Positions 31,201-42,681 of a DNA stretch of 64,000 nucleotides are shown piece by piece. The position numbers and the translations under genes are program-made. This stretch comes from Corylus avellana. Taxonomy: Eukaryota; Streptophyta; Magnoliopsida; Fagales; Betulaceae. The notes beneath the pieces are model-generated. The model was not told the origin of the DNA, did no database searches, and was given only the letters and a program-made list of their open reading frames with translations. Numbering within the stretch: the stretch's first letter is position 1; each line of letters begins with the position of its first letter. Location of the stretch: assembly GCF_901000735.1 (NCBI RefSeq), contig NC_081547.1:21390838-21454837 (forward strand). The letters are read 5' to 3'.

Positions 31201-34200
31201 TATTCATAAAGCAGTGGTGAGAATCAGTTGCACAATCTACACAATTCAATGCTCATGCAATGTGTCCGGAAGAGTATATCTAATCTAGATATCAATTCTG
31301 AATGTCATGAAATGGTTAAAGAAAATTAGATAATTGCCACAAAAGAGTATGATAGACAAACAAGAAAATCATGTAACCCACCTCTTCCAAAAGTTTCCGG
31401 CTGTTCATTTTCAAAATCCTCTTTGGAGGAGCTGGAGGCAGATTTTTCATAGGAAATGCCTTTCGGACCTACAAAGCCAGTAAAAAAATGAATACATATT
31501 CCAATCAGAATATGAAAAATGATATGATGTATTCACCAATGCAGAGAATGACAAAAGTCAAAAACACATTTACGGATATTTTAATTTTGGAAAACAACGC
31601 AAAATGCCTGCAATTATGAGAAAAACAGAAAATGCTTTATTTAGGGTGATACACAGGAAATGCCACTTACTTCAGAAAAAAGCTTCAAAAAATCATTAAA
31701 TCTTCGTAATATCACTCGAGTAGTAGTAATCCCTTCTGGAGATTGTATACCAACTTGAACCCTGTAAAACTGTTCTCTATGAATGTTAAAACAGAATAAC
31801 TAAAGTGGTGTACAGTTAAACCTAAAATTACACAGAACCAGCTCAAAACACTACTAAGCAACTCCCAGTGTCAGAAACTTTGCTGATAATATAACTCATA
31901 CTATTCAGATTTTACCATTTGAAAATCTCATTGCTTCAACAAATTAGATAACTTAGCTACCAGTAACTAGAGAAACAAACCATTCTCCACAATCATTTAT
32001 AAAAAATCGTACCTCATGAACCTGTTTGTAATAAAGAAGACAGAGAAGTGGAAAAAGAATGTGTGATACATATTACAGCATTGTTACCCTATGAAGCCCA
32101 ATTAAAGAAATGGGTAAAACTAGACAGCTTCGAACCCAACATCTCTATTATTTACTAAAGAAGAAAATAAATGAAATCTCTTATCTTATGAAACAAATTT
32201 TCACTTGCTTTAACAAAACGTGTCAAGAATAAAGATGATGAAAACAGACAAGTAAAGACCATAAAAGTTTCTTGACATTGAAGTTGCATTGAAGCCGCAT
32301 TAACAATAGCAACTAACCTTAAATTATGATTGAAGATACTTCTACAAAACAAACAAGAATGAAGATCTTCTGAGAATTCCAACTTGAAACAGTAAAGGAA
32401 AAAGAGGTCAGAAACACACTCAAGAAGACACAACAAGTTTAATGCCACTTGAGTTGTCAGTTGTTTAATACTGTGTAAGAATGACATAACTGTCAGTTGT
32501 TTTTTGACTTTTTGTTCTTCTTTTTTCTTCAGTTTAGGGGTTCCCTTGCATTCTCCATGTGCACTAGGGTTGCGCCCCTTTGCGCTTAATTAATCATATC
32601 GACATTACTTATCAAAATAATAAATAAATAAAAAAGAAAAGAAAAATTAACTGCCATAACAAACACTTATAAGACGCACGTATAAAAGAAACAGCTAACA
32701 TTTATCAAACCTATAAACAGCAAAGTGGTTTTGATCTAAAATAGTTGAAAATAAAACATTATAAATTAAAATTATATATATACATACCGCCACAAGATCT
32801 GAACCTCTTGATTTGGGAAGGAAAAGCCAGGAAGGAATTGTGACGCAGTAACTCCAACCAGAATGAAAATCATGTGGCCAAACAGTGTCACGTCCATCCT
32901 ACATTCCAAGAGTAGGAAACATTGTCATAAATGGAAAGATTTACAAAACCTCAATGCCAAGCTCTGTGATATGTGCCAGTGCCTGTAGAGATCATACCAG
33001 TAAAACAGAGAGGGAAAAAAATCTCTAAACCTGCTGATCCAGGCTCACCCACCAAATATATATAGAAGAAAAATTTTAGACAAGTTCATTTGATAGTCAA
33101 AAACACAAAATCGGTGATGTCTTAGCCAGGTATCAATTATACATAGCCGGAGCCTGTTTGGCTGTCCCAATCATGGAATCGATTCTTTAATATTCAATGT
33201 ATTTGACCATATAATCCATCATATATTTTGATAATAAATACTTTTTTAAGCATAACAATATACCATGGGTGAAAACTAAGCTATGTTTGTTAAACATTTT
33301 GAAAACTGCTTTTTGTTTTTTGATTTGAAGAAGTTTTTGATGCGACAAAAAGTTGAGAAGCGTTTTTGGTGGGGCCCACATTTGAAAAGTGCTGTAGGTA
33401 AACCTTTTGAAAAGTGTTTTGTGTTTTTAAAGAAACAAACACTAAACATGCAAACACTAATTTATTTTTCAGGTGTGGGGCTGACTTTCTTTTAGATAAT
33501 TAAAAAAAAAATAAAAAAAAGAGTGGCTTGGCAGAGGAGAAGGGTGGCTGCGCAGCCACCCCTCTCCTCTGTTGGGGGTGTCTGTGCGACCACCGCTCTC
33601 TCTGTTTTTATATATCGTTTTTTTTTTTTTAAGTAATAAATCAAGCTCCACAACAATAATAAGGTGTAGGAAGTTTTTTAAAAGGCGCACATTGTTCAGT
33701 TTTATACACAATTGTTCACCGAAAGCTGTAGTCGAAGGCCCATACCGGATGGCTTATCGTTTTAGTCTATTGGAAGTGAGGAAGGTTTGTGGTTAGAAAG
33801 TGATTTTGAAGAAAGTGAGGTGCTAGAGGTGGTAAAGTGAGGTCCATCGTTTCAGGCCCCGATGGTTTCTCTTTGGGTTTTGTGCAAACCTGTTGGGAGG
33901 TAATTAAAGAAGATATAATGGCTGTTTTCAGAGATTTCTACAGCAAGGGGAGGTTTCAAAAAAGCCTTAATGCAACATTTATAGCACTCATTCCAAAAAA
34001 AGCGGGGGCAGAGGAGTTAAAGGACTTTTGACCTATTAGTTTGGTGGGCATTGTGTATAAATTGATTTCCAAAGTGCTAGCGAATTGATTGAAAAATGTG
34101 TTAGAGAAGATAATATCGAAGTCTCAAAATGCATATATCAAGGGGAGACAGATTCTAGATTCGGTTCTGATAGCTAATGAATGTATTGACAGCCATCTTA

Positions 34201-37200
34201 GATCTGGAGAACTCGGTTTGTTATGTAAATTGGACTTAGAGAAGGCGTATGAACACGTGAGTTAGGAGTTTTTGCTATTCATATTGCAACGAAGTGGGTT
34301 TGGGGAGAAATGGAGGAATTGGATAGCGTTCTGTATTTCTACAGTCCGATATTCAGTTTTGATTAATGGAGAACCCTCAGGTTTTTTTAATAGCTCCCGG
34401 GGTATAAGACAAGGGGATCCACTATCTCCTTTTCTGTTTGTTATTGTGATGGAGGCTCTAAGTAGAATGATGGAGGCTACTGAAACTAGTGGTCTTGTGG
34501 CTGGTTTTTCAGTGGGAACAAGGAACAATCCTGGTCTTAGTGTCTTACATTTGCTGTTTGTTGATAACACATAGATTCTTTGTGGGGCCGACGAGGAACA
34601 TCTTAGAAATCTACGGTATCTTTTTCTATGTTTTAAAGCAGTCTCAGGGCTAAAAATTAACTTGTTAAAGTCTGAGATTGTTCCAATTGGTGAGGTAGAG
34701 GATGTTGATAGGCTGGCAAACATTTTTGGGTGTAGGGTGGCAGGATTACCTATGATATATTTGGGTCTTCCTTTGGGGGCGCCTTATAAGTCTACCACCA
34801 TTTGGAATGATATTATTGAGAAGATGGGAAGGAAATTGGCAGGTTGGAAGAAAATGTATCTATCAAAGGGTGGGAGGCTCACACTAATCAAAAGTACCTT
34901 GTCCAACCTCCCTACGTATTTCTTGTCTCTATTTTCTATTCCGGTGAGTGTGGCGAATAGATTGGAGAAGCTACAAAGAGATTTCCTGTGGGGGGGTCTA
35001 AATGAGGAGCCTAAGTTCCATCTAGTGAAATGGGCTCAAATTTATTCTCCCATGCAAGATGGTGGGGTTTAGGAATTCGAAACTTTGCGCACTTTCATTC
35101 TCGCTTTATTAGGTAAATGGTTATGGCGATATGCAACGGAAAGGGAAGCGTATTGGAGGTTGGTTGTAGAAGTATGGGTGTATGAACGGTGGATGGTGTA
35201 CCAAGGTGGTAGAGGACCCTAATGGAGTTGGGGTGTGGAAACATATTCGGATAGGGTGAGAAGTTTTCTCGAAATTTATTAGCTTAGGAGTAGGAGATGG
35301 CTCCCACATTAGATTTTGGCATGATATTTGGTGCGGGGATCAGTACTTAAAGGAAGCATTTCCTGCGCTATTTCGAATTGCGAGCAATAAGGAGGCATGG
35401 GTTAGGGATCATATGCAGCTGGCTGGTCAATGATGTTATATAGTGGAATGTTCCTTTTTCACGGGCGGTCCAAGATTGGGAGGTAGAGGTGGTAATGGCC
35501 TTTTTTGGGAAGTTATATGCTTTGCGTAATCACATGGGGGTGTCGAATTGCATGCGGTGGACTCCTTCTAAACGACATATCTTTGAGGTCAAGTCTTTTT
35601 TTTCGTAAGCTTTCTTCTTCGAAGATAGATGTGGCTTCCTCTTTCCCGTGGAAGAATATATGGAAAGTAAAAGTTCCATTGAGAGTTAGTTTCTTTGTGT
35701 GGACGGTGACTCTTGGAAAGATTTTGATCTTGGATAATTTGCATAAAAGAGGTATCATTGTGGTGGGATGGTGTTGTATGTGCAAGCACAGTGGCGAGTT
35801 TGTAAACCATCTTCTCCTTCACTGTGAAGTGGCCCGAGCTTTATGGAGTATGGTTCTCTCTCTTTTTGCTGTTATATGGGTCATGCCTAGAAGAATGGAA
35901 GATTTGTTAGGCTGTTGGCGCGGTCAGCGAGGTAATATTTTAGCTAAGGAGGTATGGTGAATCGCATCACTGTGTGTAATGTGGATTATTTGGCGAGAGT
36001 GGAATGGAAGATGTTTTGAAGATCAAGAAAGGTCAATGGAAGAGCTTAAAAAGTTGCTTATTCAAACTCTGTTCCATTGGGCAAACGCTTTTAGTGTACC
36101 TCAATTTTCTACTATGCCTCAATTTTTATCTTTATGTTCCTTTTTTTGCCTTTAGTGGGGCCTTTCTTTGTATACTCCCTGTGTACTAGGATTGTGCCTC
36201 TCTGCGCTTTTCAATGAATCACTTATTAATCAAGAAAAAAAAAAAGGAAGTTTTTTAAAAGGTCTGTTGAGTTTTCTCTTTAAATATTTTGTATTCTGTT
36301 TTTTGAAAACTATAAAGTGTTTTGTGTTTTGAAAAGTGAATCGTATTTTACAATATTACACCACTTAATAACTTCTCGTAAGATCAATCCTTACCGAACC
36401 TACTATGAGATTATATGACCAACACATGCCCATAATACTTGCCATATATAAAGATTATCGGAGATTAAGAACTACCTTGTCTAAAAAATGTTCAATTTTT
36501 TTTTTTTATATATATATACTTTACAATGCAGTAAACAAATAAGTTTTGGATTAGATAGTAAATAACAAATTGATGTGAAATTTAGCATGCATGATATGTG
36601 TATAGAAGACATGTAATCCAAAATGGTGTACTTGGCAAAATACTATTCTAATTGAAAGTTATAGAATGGTGTAAAAGTATAAGAAACACACCCAGAAATT
36701 CAATTAGATTTGACCCAACCACAATAACAAAAACAAAAAAGATATTCAATTTCACTACGCTTATTAAAAAAAGGGGATTATTCCCAGAAGCAACCATGGC
36801 AACTTTTCAGACACATAAATCAAATTAAATTACTTCTTCAGAATTGAACAGCTTGATCAATTCAAACAGTCAGCTAAAACAAACTCAAAAATTAATTACC
36901 AAAACCCACTAACTAAATTCAAAGCCACCAAAATAAAAACAACAAATGGGAAATTATGCCAACCATTCCCAGAGGCCCCATCAAGTCAAACAGTCAGCTC
37001 TAACGAACACAAAGCATTTACCAAATTAACCAAACCCACAAATTAAAAATTCAACCCCACAAGAAAACAATTTTTTTTTTTTTTAAAAAAAAAAAAAGGT
37101 GGATCAAACACAAAAAGAAAAGAGTACCCATTTGCGAGGAGGGGGGCTCCAGTCCATGCCCAAAGGGAGCGGCGACTTGCCGTCATGGCGGTGCTTTGGA

Positions 37201-37385
37201 GGGCTGCGATTGGCCATCACACGCCTGTCACCACCGTTGTTATCAACAAAATCATCGTCGTCGCAAGGGGCAGTTGTGGAATTGGAAGAGGAAGAAGTCC
37301 GGCGATGAGAGAAGGGTTGGAGGATTGGATCGGATAAGTTGAGGTTGAAGTCCAAGAGAGAGAGGTCGTGCGCGTAGAGATTCAT
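22269..37385 (-). CDS. EREX: EREX-like PX-domain Rab5 effector, ten exons
   Basis: Ten minus-strand exons join in phase: 37385-37128, 32898-32788, 31769-31671, 31468-31382, 30098-29990, 29849-29068, 27601-27437, 27349-27107, 23122-22904 and 22532-22269. All introns are GT-AG; the protein is 778 aa. After a low-complexity N-terminus, [19 protein letters not shown] leads into a PX domain (about 85-215) with the phosphoinositide-binding RRFNDF at 145-150 and the proline loop PPAPPKR at 167-173. A Ser/Asp-rich middle (about 222-420) is followed by long coiled coils (about 440-690) and a tail with an acidic DDEDEE stretch. This order is that of plant EREX/EREL proteins, which bind PI3P and active Rab5-type GTPases on endosomes and act in transport to the vacuole (family knowledge). 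The assignment to EREX rather than EREL1/2 rests partly on the neighbouring PPR gene. Introns 1 and 8 are enlarged by LINEs, yet splice sites and frame are intact. Confidence 0.93.
23590..26855 (-). mobile_element. L1 LINE in EREX intron 8 (sense orientation)
   Basis: Read on the minus strand from 26.85 kb down, the order is: endonuclease end ([14 protein letters not shown], near 26.8 kb), the pre-RT block ([23 protein letters not shown], 25.9-25.6 kb), then a deletion removing most of the [12 protein letters not shown]...HIWHDVWY block follows at 25.4-25.2 kb, then the zf-RVT end ([29 protein letters not shown], 24.15-24.0 kb). A T-run at 23591-23602 on the + strand is its poly(A) tail. It is interrupted by a Mutator-like element at 24207-24968. 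Stops and the RT deletion make it inactive. Confidence 0.82.
24207..24968. mobile_element. Non-autonomous Mutator-like element with 9-bp TSD
   Basis: The element is bordered by TATAGTATG at 24198-24206 and again at 24969-24977, a perfect 9-bp duplication as left by Mutator transposases. Its ends are inverted: ATAACTTCTATACGGACC on the left against ATAACTTTTATAAGGACC on the complement of the right, both followed by TGGCAT. Inner inverted matches continue (AAAACATAAGATCAAAACCC). It carries no transposase. It lies within the LINE in EREX intron 8, so it is the younger insertion. The open frames at 24169-24527 belong to this non-coding element. Confidence 0.87.
27602..29067 (-). other. EREX intron 6, no element identified
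   Basis: This 1.47-kb intron is AT-rich. A block at 27730-28330 is less AT-rich and reads like weakly preserved repeat DNA (for example ACCCTAGTGTAGGGCAACACCC), but no ends, coding motif or target duplication could be defined. Confidence 0.4.
33285..33668. repeat. MITE-like repeat, left part, split by a LINE
   Basis: Text such as TTTGTTAAACATTTTGAAAA and TTTGAAAAGTGTTTTGTG is followed by an A-rich tract and a GC-rich hairpin (GGGTGGCTGCGCAGCCACCC at 33541-33560). Similar TTTTGAAAACTATAAAGTG text resumes just after the LINE, at about 36263-36345. This suggests one pre-existing small element into which the LINE inserted. Its ends were not fixed. Confidence 0.5.
33686..36245 (+). mobile_element. 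5'-truncated L1 LINE with perfect 17-bp target duplication
   Basis: GGAAGTTTTTTAAAAGG occurs at 33669-33685 and again at 36246-36262, directly after an A-run at 36235-36245, which fixes both ends (2560 bp). It encodes the C-terminal two thirds of ORF2: [49 protein letters not shown], the RT block [13 protein letters not shown], the altered active-site box LFVDNT (second Asp of YxDD lost), [11 protein letters not shown], and the zf-RVT end [19 protein letters not shown]. Stop codons are scattered through it (for example at 34028, 34573 and 35070). It lies in EREX intron 1, antisense to that gene. Confidence 0.93.
36346..36400. repeat. Short repeat shared with 8712-8755
   Basis: TTTTACAATATTACACCACT followed by TAATAACTTCTCGTAAGATCAAT closely matches TTTTACAATGTTACACCACA and its continuation at 8712-8755, inside the solo LTR. 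This is probably the conserved end of a small dispersed element present twice in the window. Its extent is not defined. Confidence 0.4.
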
Positions 37386-37680
37386 TTTTTATCTCTAAGC
37401 CTTCGTGATTGTCTCTGCTCTCCTGTGACCGACTTGTAAAACTTCAAACGAACGGAGAGATTCAAAGCAATCTAGTTCTTTCAAGTTTCCGTGGAGTTTT
37501 TTTTTTTTTTTGTCTCTCTATTCAATACCGGGCACGGGGGCAAGGGAAAAGGGGAAAGTTTCCGTGGAGTTTGATACCTGTTGACACCTGTAACCTGTTG
37601 ATACTTTGGATGTTGACGACGTAACGTCCGATGCTACTTGCATTCCTAAATTTCATTTACCTCCCTAGAGAAAATTTTTA

Positions 37681-38277
37681 GGAAAAAATATATATGAAAA
37701 AGCCCTACAAACTACTGGTAGTTTGTAATATAATTTTTTAATGTTTAAAAGTTATTAAAGTAGTCCTCTAAACTATCAAAATGTATTAAAAATGTCACTT
37801 ATTTTTTTATATTATACTCCCATTCTTTTTTTTATATTCCTATAATACCCCTATTCTTTTAACAAATAAAATAATAAAATAATTGTAAAAAAAAAAAAAA
37901 AAAATTACAAATTGCTTCATGTCCTATTAAAGTAAATTTAGTCCTTGGAGTCAAATTCTGTTAAAAAATTATTTTTATTCGCCCATTGATTTACTTTAAT
38001 ATGACATAAAGCAATTTGTAATTTAGATCAACTACAGTGACTAATTATTTATTTATTTCAATTTTTTTTTATATTTTAAAAAAATTGTTCTGTTATTTTT
38101 ACAATTATTTTATTATTTTATTTGTTAAAAGAATAGGAGTATTATAGGAATATAAAAAAATAAGTGACATTTTTTTATACATTTTAGTAGTTTTGGGGCT
38201 ACTTTATTACTTTTTGGACATTAAAGGACTATATTGAAAATGATTAGTAGTTTGGAGAGCTTTTTTATATTTTACCC
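37681..38277. mobile_element. Fold-back element 2 (long-TIR)
   Basis: Inverted arms of about 220 bp run inward from 37681 and 38277. The complement of the right end reads GGGTAAAATATAAAAAAGC and the left end GGAAAAAATATATATGAAAA; both continue into CAAACTACT and, further in, AAAATGTCACTTATTTTTTT. The centre holds a second, tighter palindrome (about 37904-38024) with TTACAAATTGCTTCATGTCC facing its complement. It is AT-rich and non-coding. The GG-TAAA termini resemble those of fold-back elements 1 and 3. Confidence 0.75.
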
Positions 38278-38364
38278 AAATTCCTACAAACTTATTCTTT
38301 AAACCTAGAGAAAGTCAAGACTTAAAGAGAAGCTAAAATGTTAATTTTTAGTTTTCCTTCTTCT

Positions 38365-38368
<4 letters not shown>

Positions 38369-38408
<40 letters not shown>

Positions 38409-38460
38409 AAATAAAAAAATAAAAAAATAAAAAATAAAAAATAAAAAAAGACATTTTATT
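38369..38460. repeat. (AT)n microsatellite and A-rich tract
   Basis: A TA dinucleotide run of about 17 units at 38369-38403 passes into an A-rich AAAATAAAA tract. Confidence 0.9.
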
Positions 38461-38469
38461 TCCTCTATC

Positions 38470-39190
38470 TTTTCTGAAAGTTTATAAGGATCGTGTTTTG
38501 TCTCTAACAACCAAAATATTCAACAATGAATAACTAAGTCATATTAACAAACACAAAATATGCACAGCAGAAAAATAAACAAACACAACCACAACATAGA
38601 TTTTGTTCACAAAGTGGAAAACCCTTGTGCACCTCAAGGTAAAAACAACTTCGAAGCAGTCAAACTCAAGAAATCACTAAATGAAGATTCACAGTTACAG
38701 AATAGACAATACTCACAACCTTGAGGACCTCTAAATTTTGTAAGAACAATAAGCTTCCCAGCTTGTCTCTATTGTGACGATCTTCAAGCAATGCATCTTT
38801 TTACTGACCATTCGGTATACTTCTTCACCAAACACCAACCAAAGATACTAGTTTTATCATCATCAAGCAAGCAAGGCAGCAACCAACACGCCAAAGGATA
38901 AGACGCCAAACAAGAGAAATGACAGCTTCAAGCCATAATACGTCCCCTCTTGAATATTAATACCACCAAGATCTAGTGCTAGTGGAGAAAAATAGACTTT
39001 AGTGAAGAGAGAGCTCAACAAAATAATTTTCAAAAGTCTAAAGAATTAATAGTGATAGGAAAACTATTTATAGGAGACCCATTTTCTTCGTCACATCCTA
39101 ACGGGACATTTTCCGGTTATGACGGAAAGAATAGATTCGTAGATTTGAGAATTTCACGTCTTAACGAGGGAACATTCCGTTATAATGGGA
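38470..39190. other. Unassigned repeat-like DNA
   Basis: No gene is seen. The text ATTTTGTTCACAAAGTGGAAAACCC near 38600 resembles sequences common in plant retroelement-derived repeats. The block leads directly into the 60-bp tandem array, so it may be part of the same dead element. Element ends were not found. Confidence 0.4.
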
Positions 39191-39194
39191 AGAC

Positions 39195-39625
39195 CAAAGG
39201 TCTCATCTTCGTCACATGTCCTATCTTAACATACCAGCCGATGGGAAACCAGAGAGTCCAACTTTGGTCTCGTTACATGTCCCGTCCTGATGGGATTATT
39301 GACGATAAAACAAAGGCTTTAATTTTGCTCTCGTCACTTGTCCCATTCTGACAAGAAATCAGGGAGTTCAACTTTGCTCCCGTTACTTGTCCCATTTTGA
39401 CGGGATTCCTGACGAAGAACCAAGAAGTCCAACTTTTGCTCCCGTCACATCCTCGCTTGATGCGGTTCCTGACGACAAACCAATGAGTCCAACTTCTGCT
39501 CTCGTCACATCTTTGTCATGACGTCGTACCTGACGAGAAACCAAGGAGACCACTTTTACTCTCGTTACATGTCCCATTCTAACGGTACTTCTGACGGGAA
39601 AACAGAGAACACTCGGAAGCCCAAA
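39195..39625. repeat. 60-bp imperfect tandem array, about seven copies
   Basis: A unit of about 60 bp recurs, each copy built on ACTTTTGCTCTCGTCACATG, then TCCCATTCTGACGGGA and a variable GACGA(G/A)AAACCA(A)GGAGTCC ending. Copies start near 39198, 39261, 39321, 39371, 39431, 39491 and 39551; one copy is about 50 bp. The short GACGGGA/CGTCA words form inverted pairs. A 99-aa open frame at 39052-39351 is a by-product of the repeat. Similar GGACGGGA-type units occur at 44.4 kb. Confidence 0.8.
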
Positions 39626-39737
39626 AAACCTTAAAATCAACTCCCAAAGTTCAACAAAGTTTTAAACACATAAACATATAAGAAATATCATTGAATACAA
39701 CCAACCTAAAACCTAACATTTTTCCTATAATTAATTC

Positions 39738-40418
39738 GGTAAACATATAATAAATTCTTGAGTCAACGCGTGAAAACAAAAAACTCCCTTAACCTCGTTT
39801 TTTGAATTTGTCATTCGAAAAAATGTCATAAGTCCTTTCGTTATATTTTCCTCAAAATATCTAACGTCCGTTATTAAATCTCAAAACTCACAGTTTTCCA
39901 CGTTAGCTTTTTTTCACCTCACTTTAAAATATTAATTTTTTATTAATTTAATTTAAAAATTAAATCTTAAAATAACAAAATTGAAGGGGTGGCCAGCGAT
40001 GGGGCTGCCATCCCCCAACCAATCATGTGGTAGCTGCAAGCCACCCCCAGGGGGTTAGGGGTGGCTTTGCGGCCACCCCAAAGCCCCTGGGGGTGGCTTG
40101 TAGCCACCTCAAGGTTGGTTGGGGGGTGGGGGTGGCAGCCCACCGCTAGCCACCCCTTCAATTTTTTTTTTTTTAGATTTAATTTTTAAATTAAATTAAT
40201 AAAAATTAATATTTTAAAGTGAGGTGAAAAAAAGTCAACATGGCAAAACGGTGAGTTTTGAGATTTAATAACGGACGTTAGACATTTTGAAGAAAATGTA
40301 ACGGAAGGACTTATGACATTCTTTGCAATTGACTCAAGGAGTAAAAATTAAAAATACAAAAGTTGAGGGAGTTTTTTGTTTTCACGCGTTGACTTAGAGA
40401 TTTATTATACATTTAGCC
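39738..40418. mobile_element. Fold-back element 3 (long-TIR, GC-rich core)
   Basis: Two arms of about 245 bp are inverted copies with few differences. Both contain GAGTCAACGCGTGAAAACAA (left) or its close variant AAGTCAACGCG (complement of right), CTAACGTCCGTTATTAAATC and TTTCACCTCACTTTAAAATA. The ends are GGTAAACATATAATAAA and, on the complement, GGCTAAATGTATAATAAA. The core at about 39985-40160 is GC-rich and itself palindromic (GGGGTGGCTTTGCGGCCACCCC-like). Flanks are AT-rich and only suggest a target duplication. It is the best-preserved member of the family here. Confidence 0.82.
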
Positions 40419-40639
40419 TTATTAATTTAAAAGAATATTTAAAATGGTGTTGGGTATTGGGCCAATCAGAAACCATTATGTTGATATCAGATGAGGTGAC
40501 ATCACAGGAATTAACTAAGTCCAAAACTAAGTCCATTGTTCGAGTAGCTTGTGATAGGTATGTTAGGGATATTTCACCCAACGCAGGTCTTTAGGCCCAC
40601 AACTATCGGGCCATGGGTGTTTGTCAACATTAACTCAGA

Positions 40640-41220
40640 GAGATAAAGGCCCTTGGGAATTCTGGTACCAAGAATAGATGGGTTCGCTCAAAGAAGCTCG
40701 ATGTTTGGGTTCAGAAGAAGATAGCAGTCCGCAGGTAGGAAGCATCCCGATAACAAAGGCCACCTGGGACCTAGAAACAACTTCGAGTGTCAAAACACTC
40801 GGGACAACAATGTCCTCGGAAGGGCACATGCATCCTCTCCAAGGAAGATATTCGCGGAGATATACGATGAATATGAATCCTCCAATTTGCGGAGAATACC
40901 ATAATAGGCGGAGATGTAGATATCTTTTACAAATAAGGATAAGACTATATTAAAGACTCCAACCATGTGAAAATCACTCTCCATATCAAATCCCTAATTC
41001 TCGGCCAAGATGCCATGTTTGGCTAAACAATCTAGCCTATAAATAGGCCCTTACATCATGTACAAACCCTAAACTAAATAATTGGCATTAGGCATACAAT
41101 TGAATCAAATCAAATGAACTAGCTTAAGCATCGGAGGAGGATTCATAGAAAACAAGTTACTAATTTAGACATTGGAACTACCCCCGGCTACCACATCCCG
41201 ACAAGCTCTTTTGGTATAAG
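40640..41220 (+). mobile_element. LTR fragment (TATA and leader region)
   Basis: CCTATAAATAGGCCC at 41036-41050 is followed by ACCCTAAACTAAATAATTGG, GCATCGGAGGAGG and ACCCCCGGCTACCACATCCCG. This is the usual layout of the promoter/R/U5 part of a plant gypsy-type LTR. Both LTR ends and any coding region are missing or unrecognisable. Confidence 0.5.
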
Positions 41221-41224
41221 GAAA

Positions 41225-41830
41225 TAATAAGGGAAGATATTGTAGAGTTTATTTGAATATAAAAGCAAAAAATAGTTTGGTTTCCTAAAATTAAAGGAAA
41301 TTTAAGGGAAGCGATATCAAACTCCCTAAATTCCATTTCCTTGCCTAAATGTAGGAAAAATTCCTAAAACCCACTTATAGCAGACTCTATTGGTGTTCTC
41401 CAAACTAAGGGAAAGCCAAGGGCCACTTTAGCTTGCATTATCCTTATTTTAGGAAAATTCCCAATTTTTTTTTCAAAAAGCCACATGTAGCATATACACT
41501 ATACCTTCTCCTAAACATTAAAAAAGCTACAATGTTACCCATTACTCAGTGTGTTGGGTATAGCTCTTTAACTTCCTTATCTATTATTTTATGGAATTTT
41601 ATAAAAAAAAAAATGTGAGAGTATGTAGGAACTTACATTTTGTAAATAAATAATATTTTAATAGTGTAGGACAAATATAAAGGAAGCTATTGTGGATTGC
41701 ATTTGGATAAGGAAGCAAAAAATAGTTTCATTATCTAAATTTAGGAAAAATCAAAAGGAAACTATTGAGAATGCTCAAAGGGAGACTCCCTAAATTTAAA
41801 TTTTGTTATGTAAATGTGAGGGTATGTAGG
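41225..41830. repeat. Pair of related MITE-like repeats
   Basis: Two segments about 440 bp apart (41228-41330 and 41671-41800) share GAAGATATTGTAGAGTTTAT / GAAGCTATTGTGGATTGCAT, then AAGCAAAAAATAGTTT and a CTAAA-TTAGGAAA pattern. GAGAGTATGTAGGAAC (41618) and GAGGGTATGTAGGAAC (41818) mark a second shared border. The pattern fits two copies of one small element or a local duplication. Confidence 0.5.
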
Positions 41831-41869
41831 AACGATAACCAAAACAATGTTTGTAAGTCATTTTACACT

Positions 41870-42600
41870 TAGGTGTTTTGGTGGTTTTAAATTGGAATTG
41901 GTTAAGTGAAGAACTTAAGGATTCTAGAGAGCCTCATCAGCAAAGGCGTCAGGTAGCCGTCATGACGAGATGATTCAAGTGACGTACAGAATATGTCATT
42001 AGCAAGATGTCCTAACACGAGGACTTCTAAAATATCGTTGTTTGCAAATCCGCAACAACTCATCCCGGCGTCTTTGTTATTACAATGTTGATCCTCATTA
42101 AAACCCTAGAGGCGTTCTTGGCGAGATCACTTGTGCATCTTGCTTATTTGATTTATGGTTTAATTTAGTTAAAAACTAAGCACCTTCTCTTATTTTATTT
42201 TATTTTAATAATTCTATAAATTTCTCGTGTCCCTCAAAAAATAAGATGGCTTTTAAAAAATTATTTGATCAAAATTTAATAATGATCAATCACCTAATGT
42301 TGATTTTAAAAGCCACATCAATTTTTAAGAAATACAAAAAAAAAAAAAAACAAAAAAAAAAAAAAAAAAAAATCTAGCATTACTCCTTTTTTTTCTCCCA
42401 CTATTATGTGGATAGATAAAGATGACAAGCAATATATGCCAAAAAAGAAAAGAAAAGGAAATAAGACAGCCAAGAAATATAAGGATAACAATTGAATAAA
42501 AAAAAAATGATGATGACAAGCAATAAACTTCTAGCATTACTCATTTTACATGCAATGATAAAATCTTTATAAATCCAAATTATTCGAATAAATCTATGAA
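41870..42600. other. Non-coding, repeat-like DNA with A-runs
   Basis: No gene is seen. Text at 41930-42130 with GTCATGACGAG, CGTCAGG and TCCTAACACGAGG resembles the wording of the 39.2-39.6-kb array and may come from the same element family. GATGGCTTTTAAAAA near 42245 and GATTTTAAAAGCCACATC at 42302-42319 form an inverted pair around a short MITE-like core. Poly(A) runs at 42337-42371 look like frame-rich shadows on the minus strand. Confidence 0.4.
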
Positions 42601-42609
42601 CCATAACCT

Positions 42610-42610
<1 letters not shown>

Positions 42611-42678
<68 letters not shown>
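42611..42678. repeat. Compound (TA)n(GA)n microsatellite
   Basis: About 17 TA units pass directly into about 15 GA units and then into short CA/TA words. Confidence 0.92.

Positions 42679-42681
<3 letters not shown>

Noticed and set aside
39052..39351. 99-codon open frame
   Set aside because: Produced by the 60-bp tandem array, whose unit length is a multiple of three.
39195..39625. CRISPR-like array
   Set aside because: The 60-bp units repeat over their whole length with no unique spacers, and this is a plant nuclear sequence.
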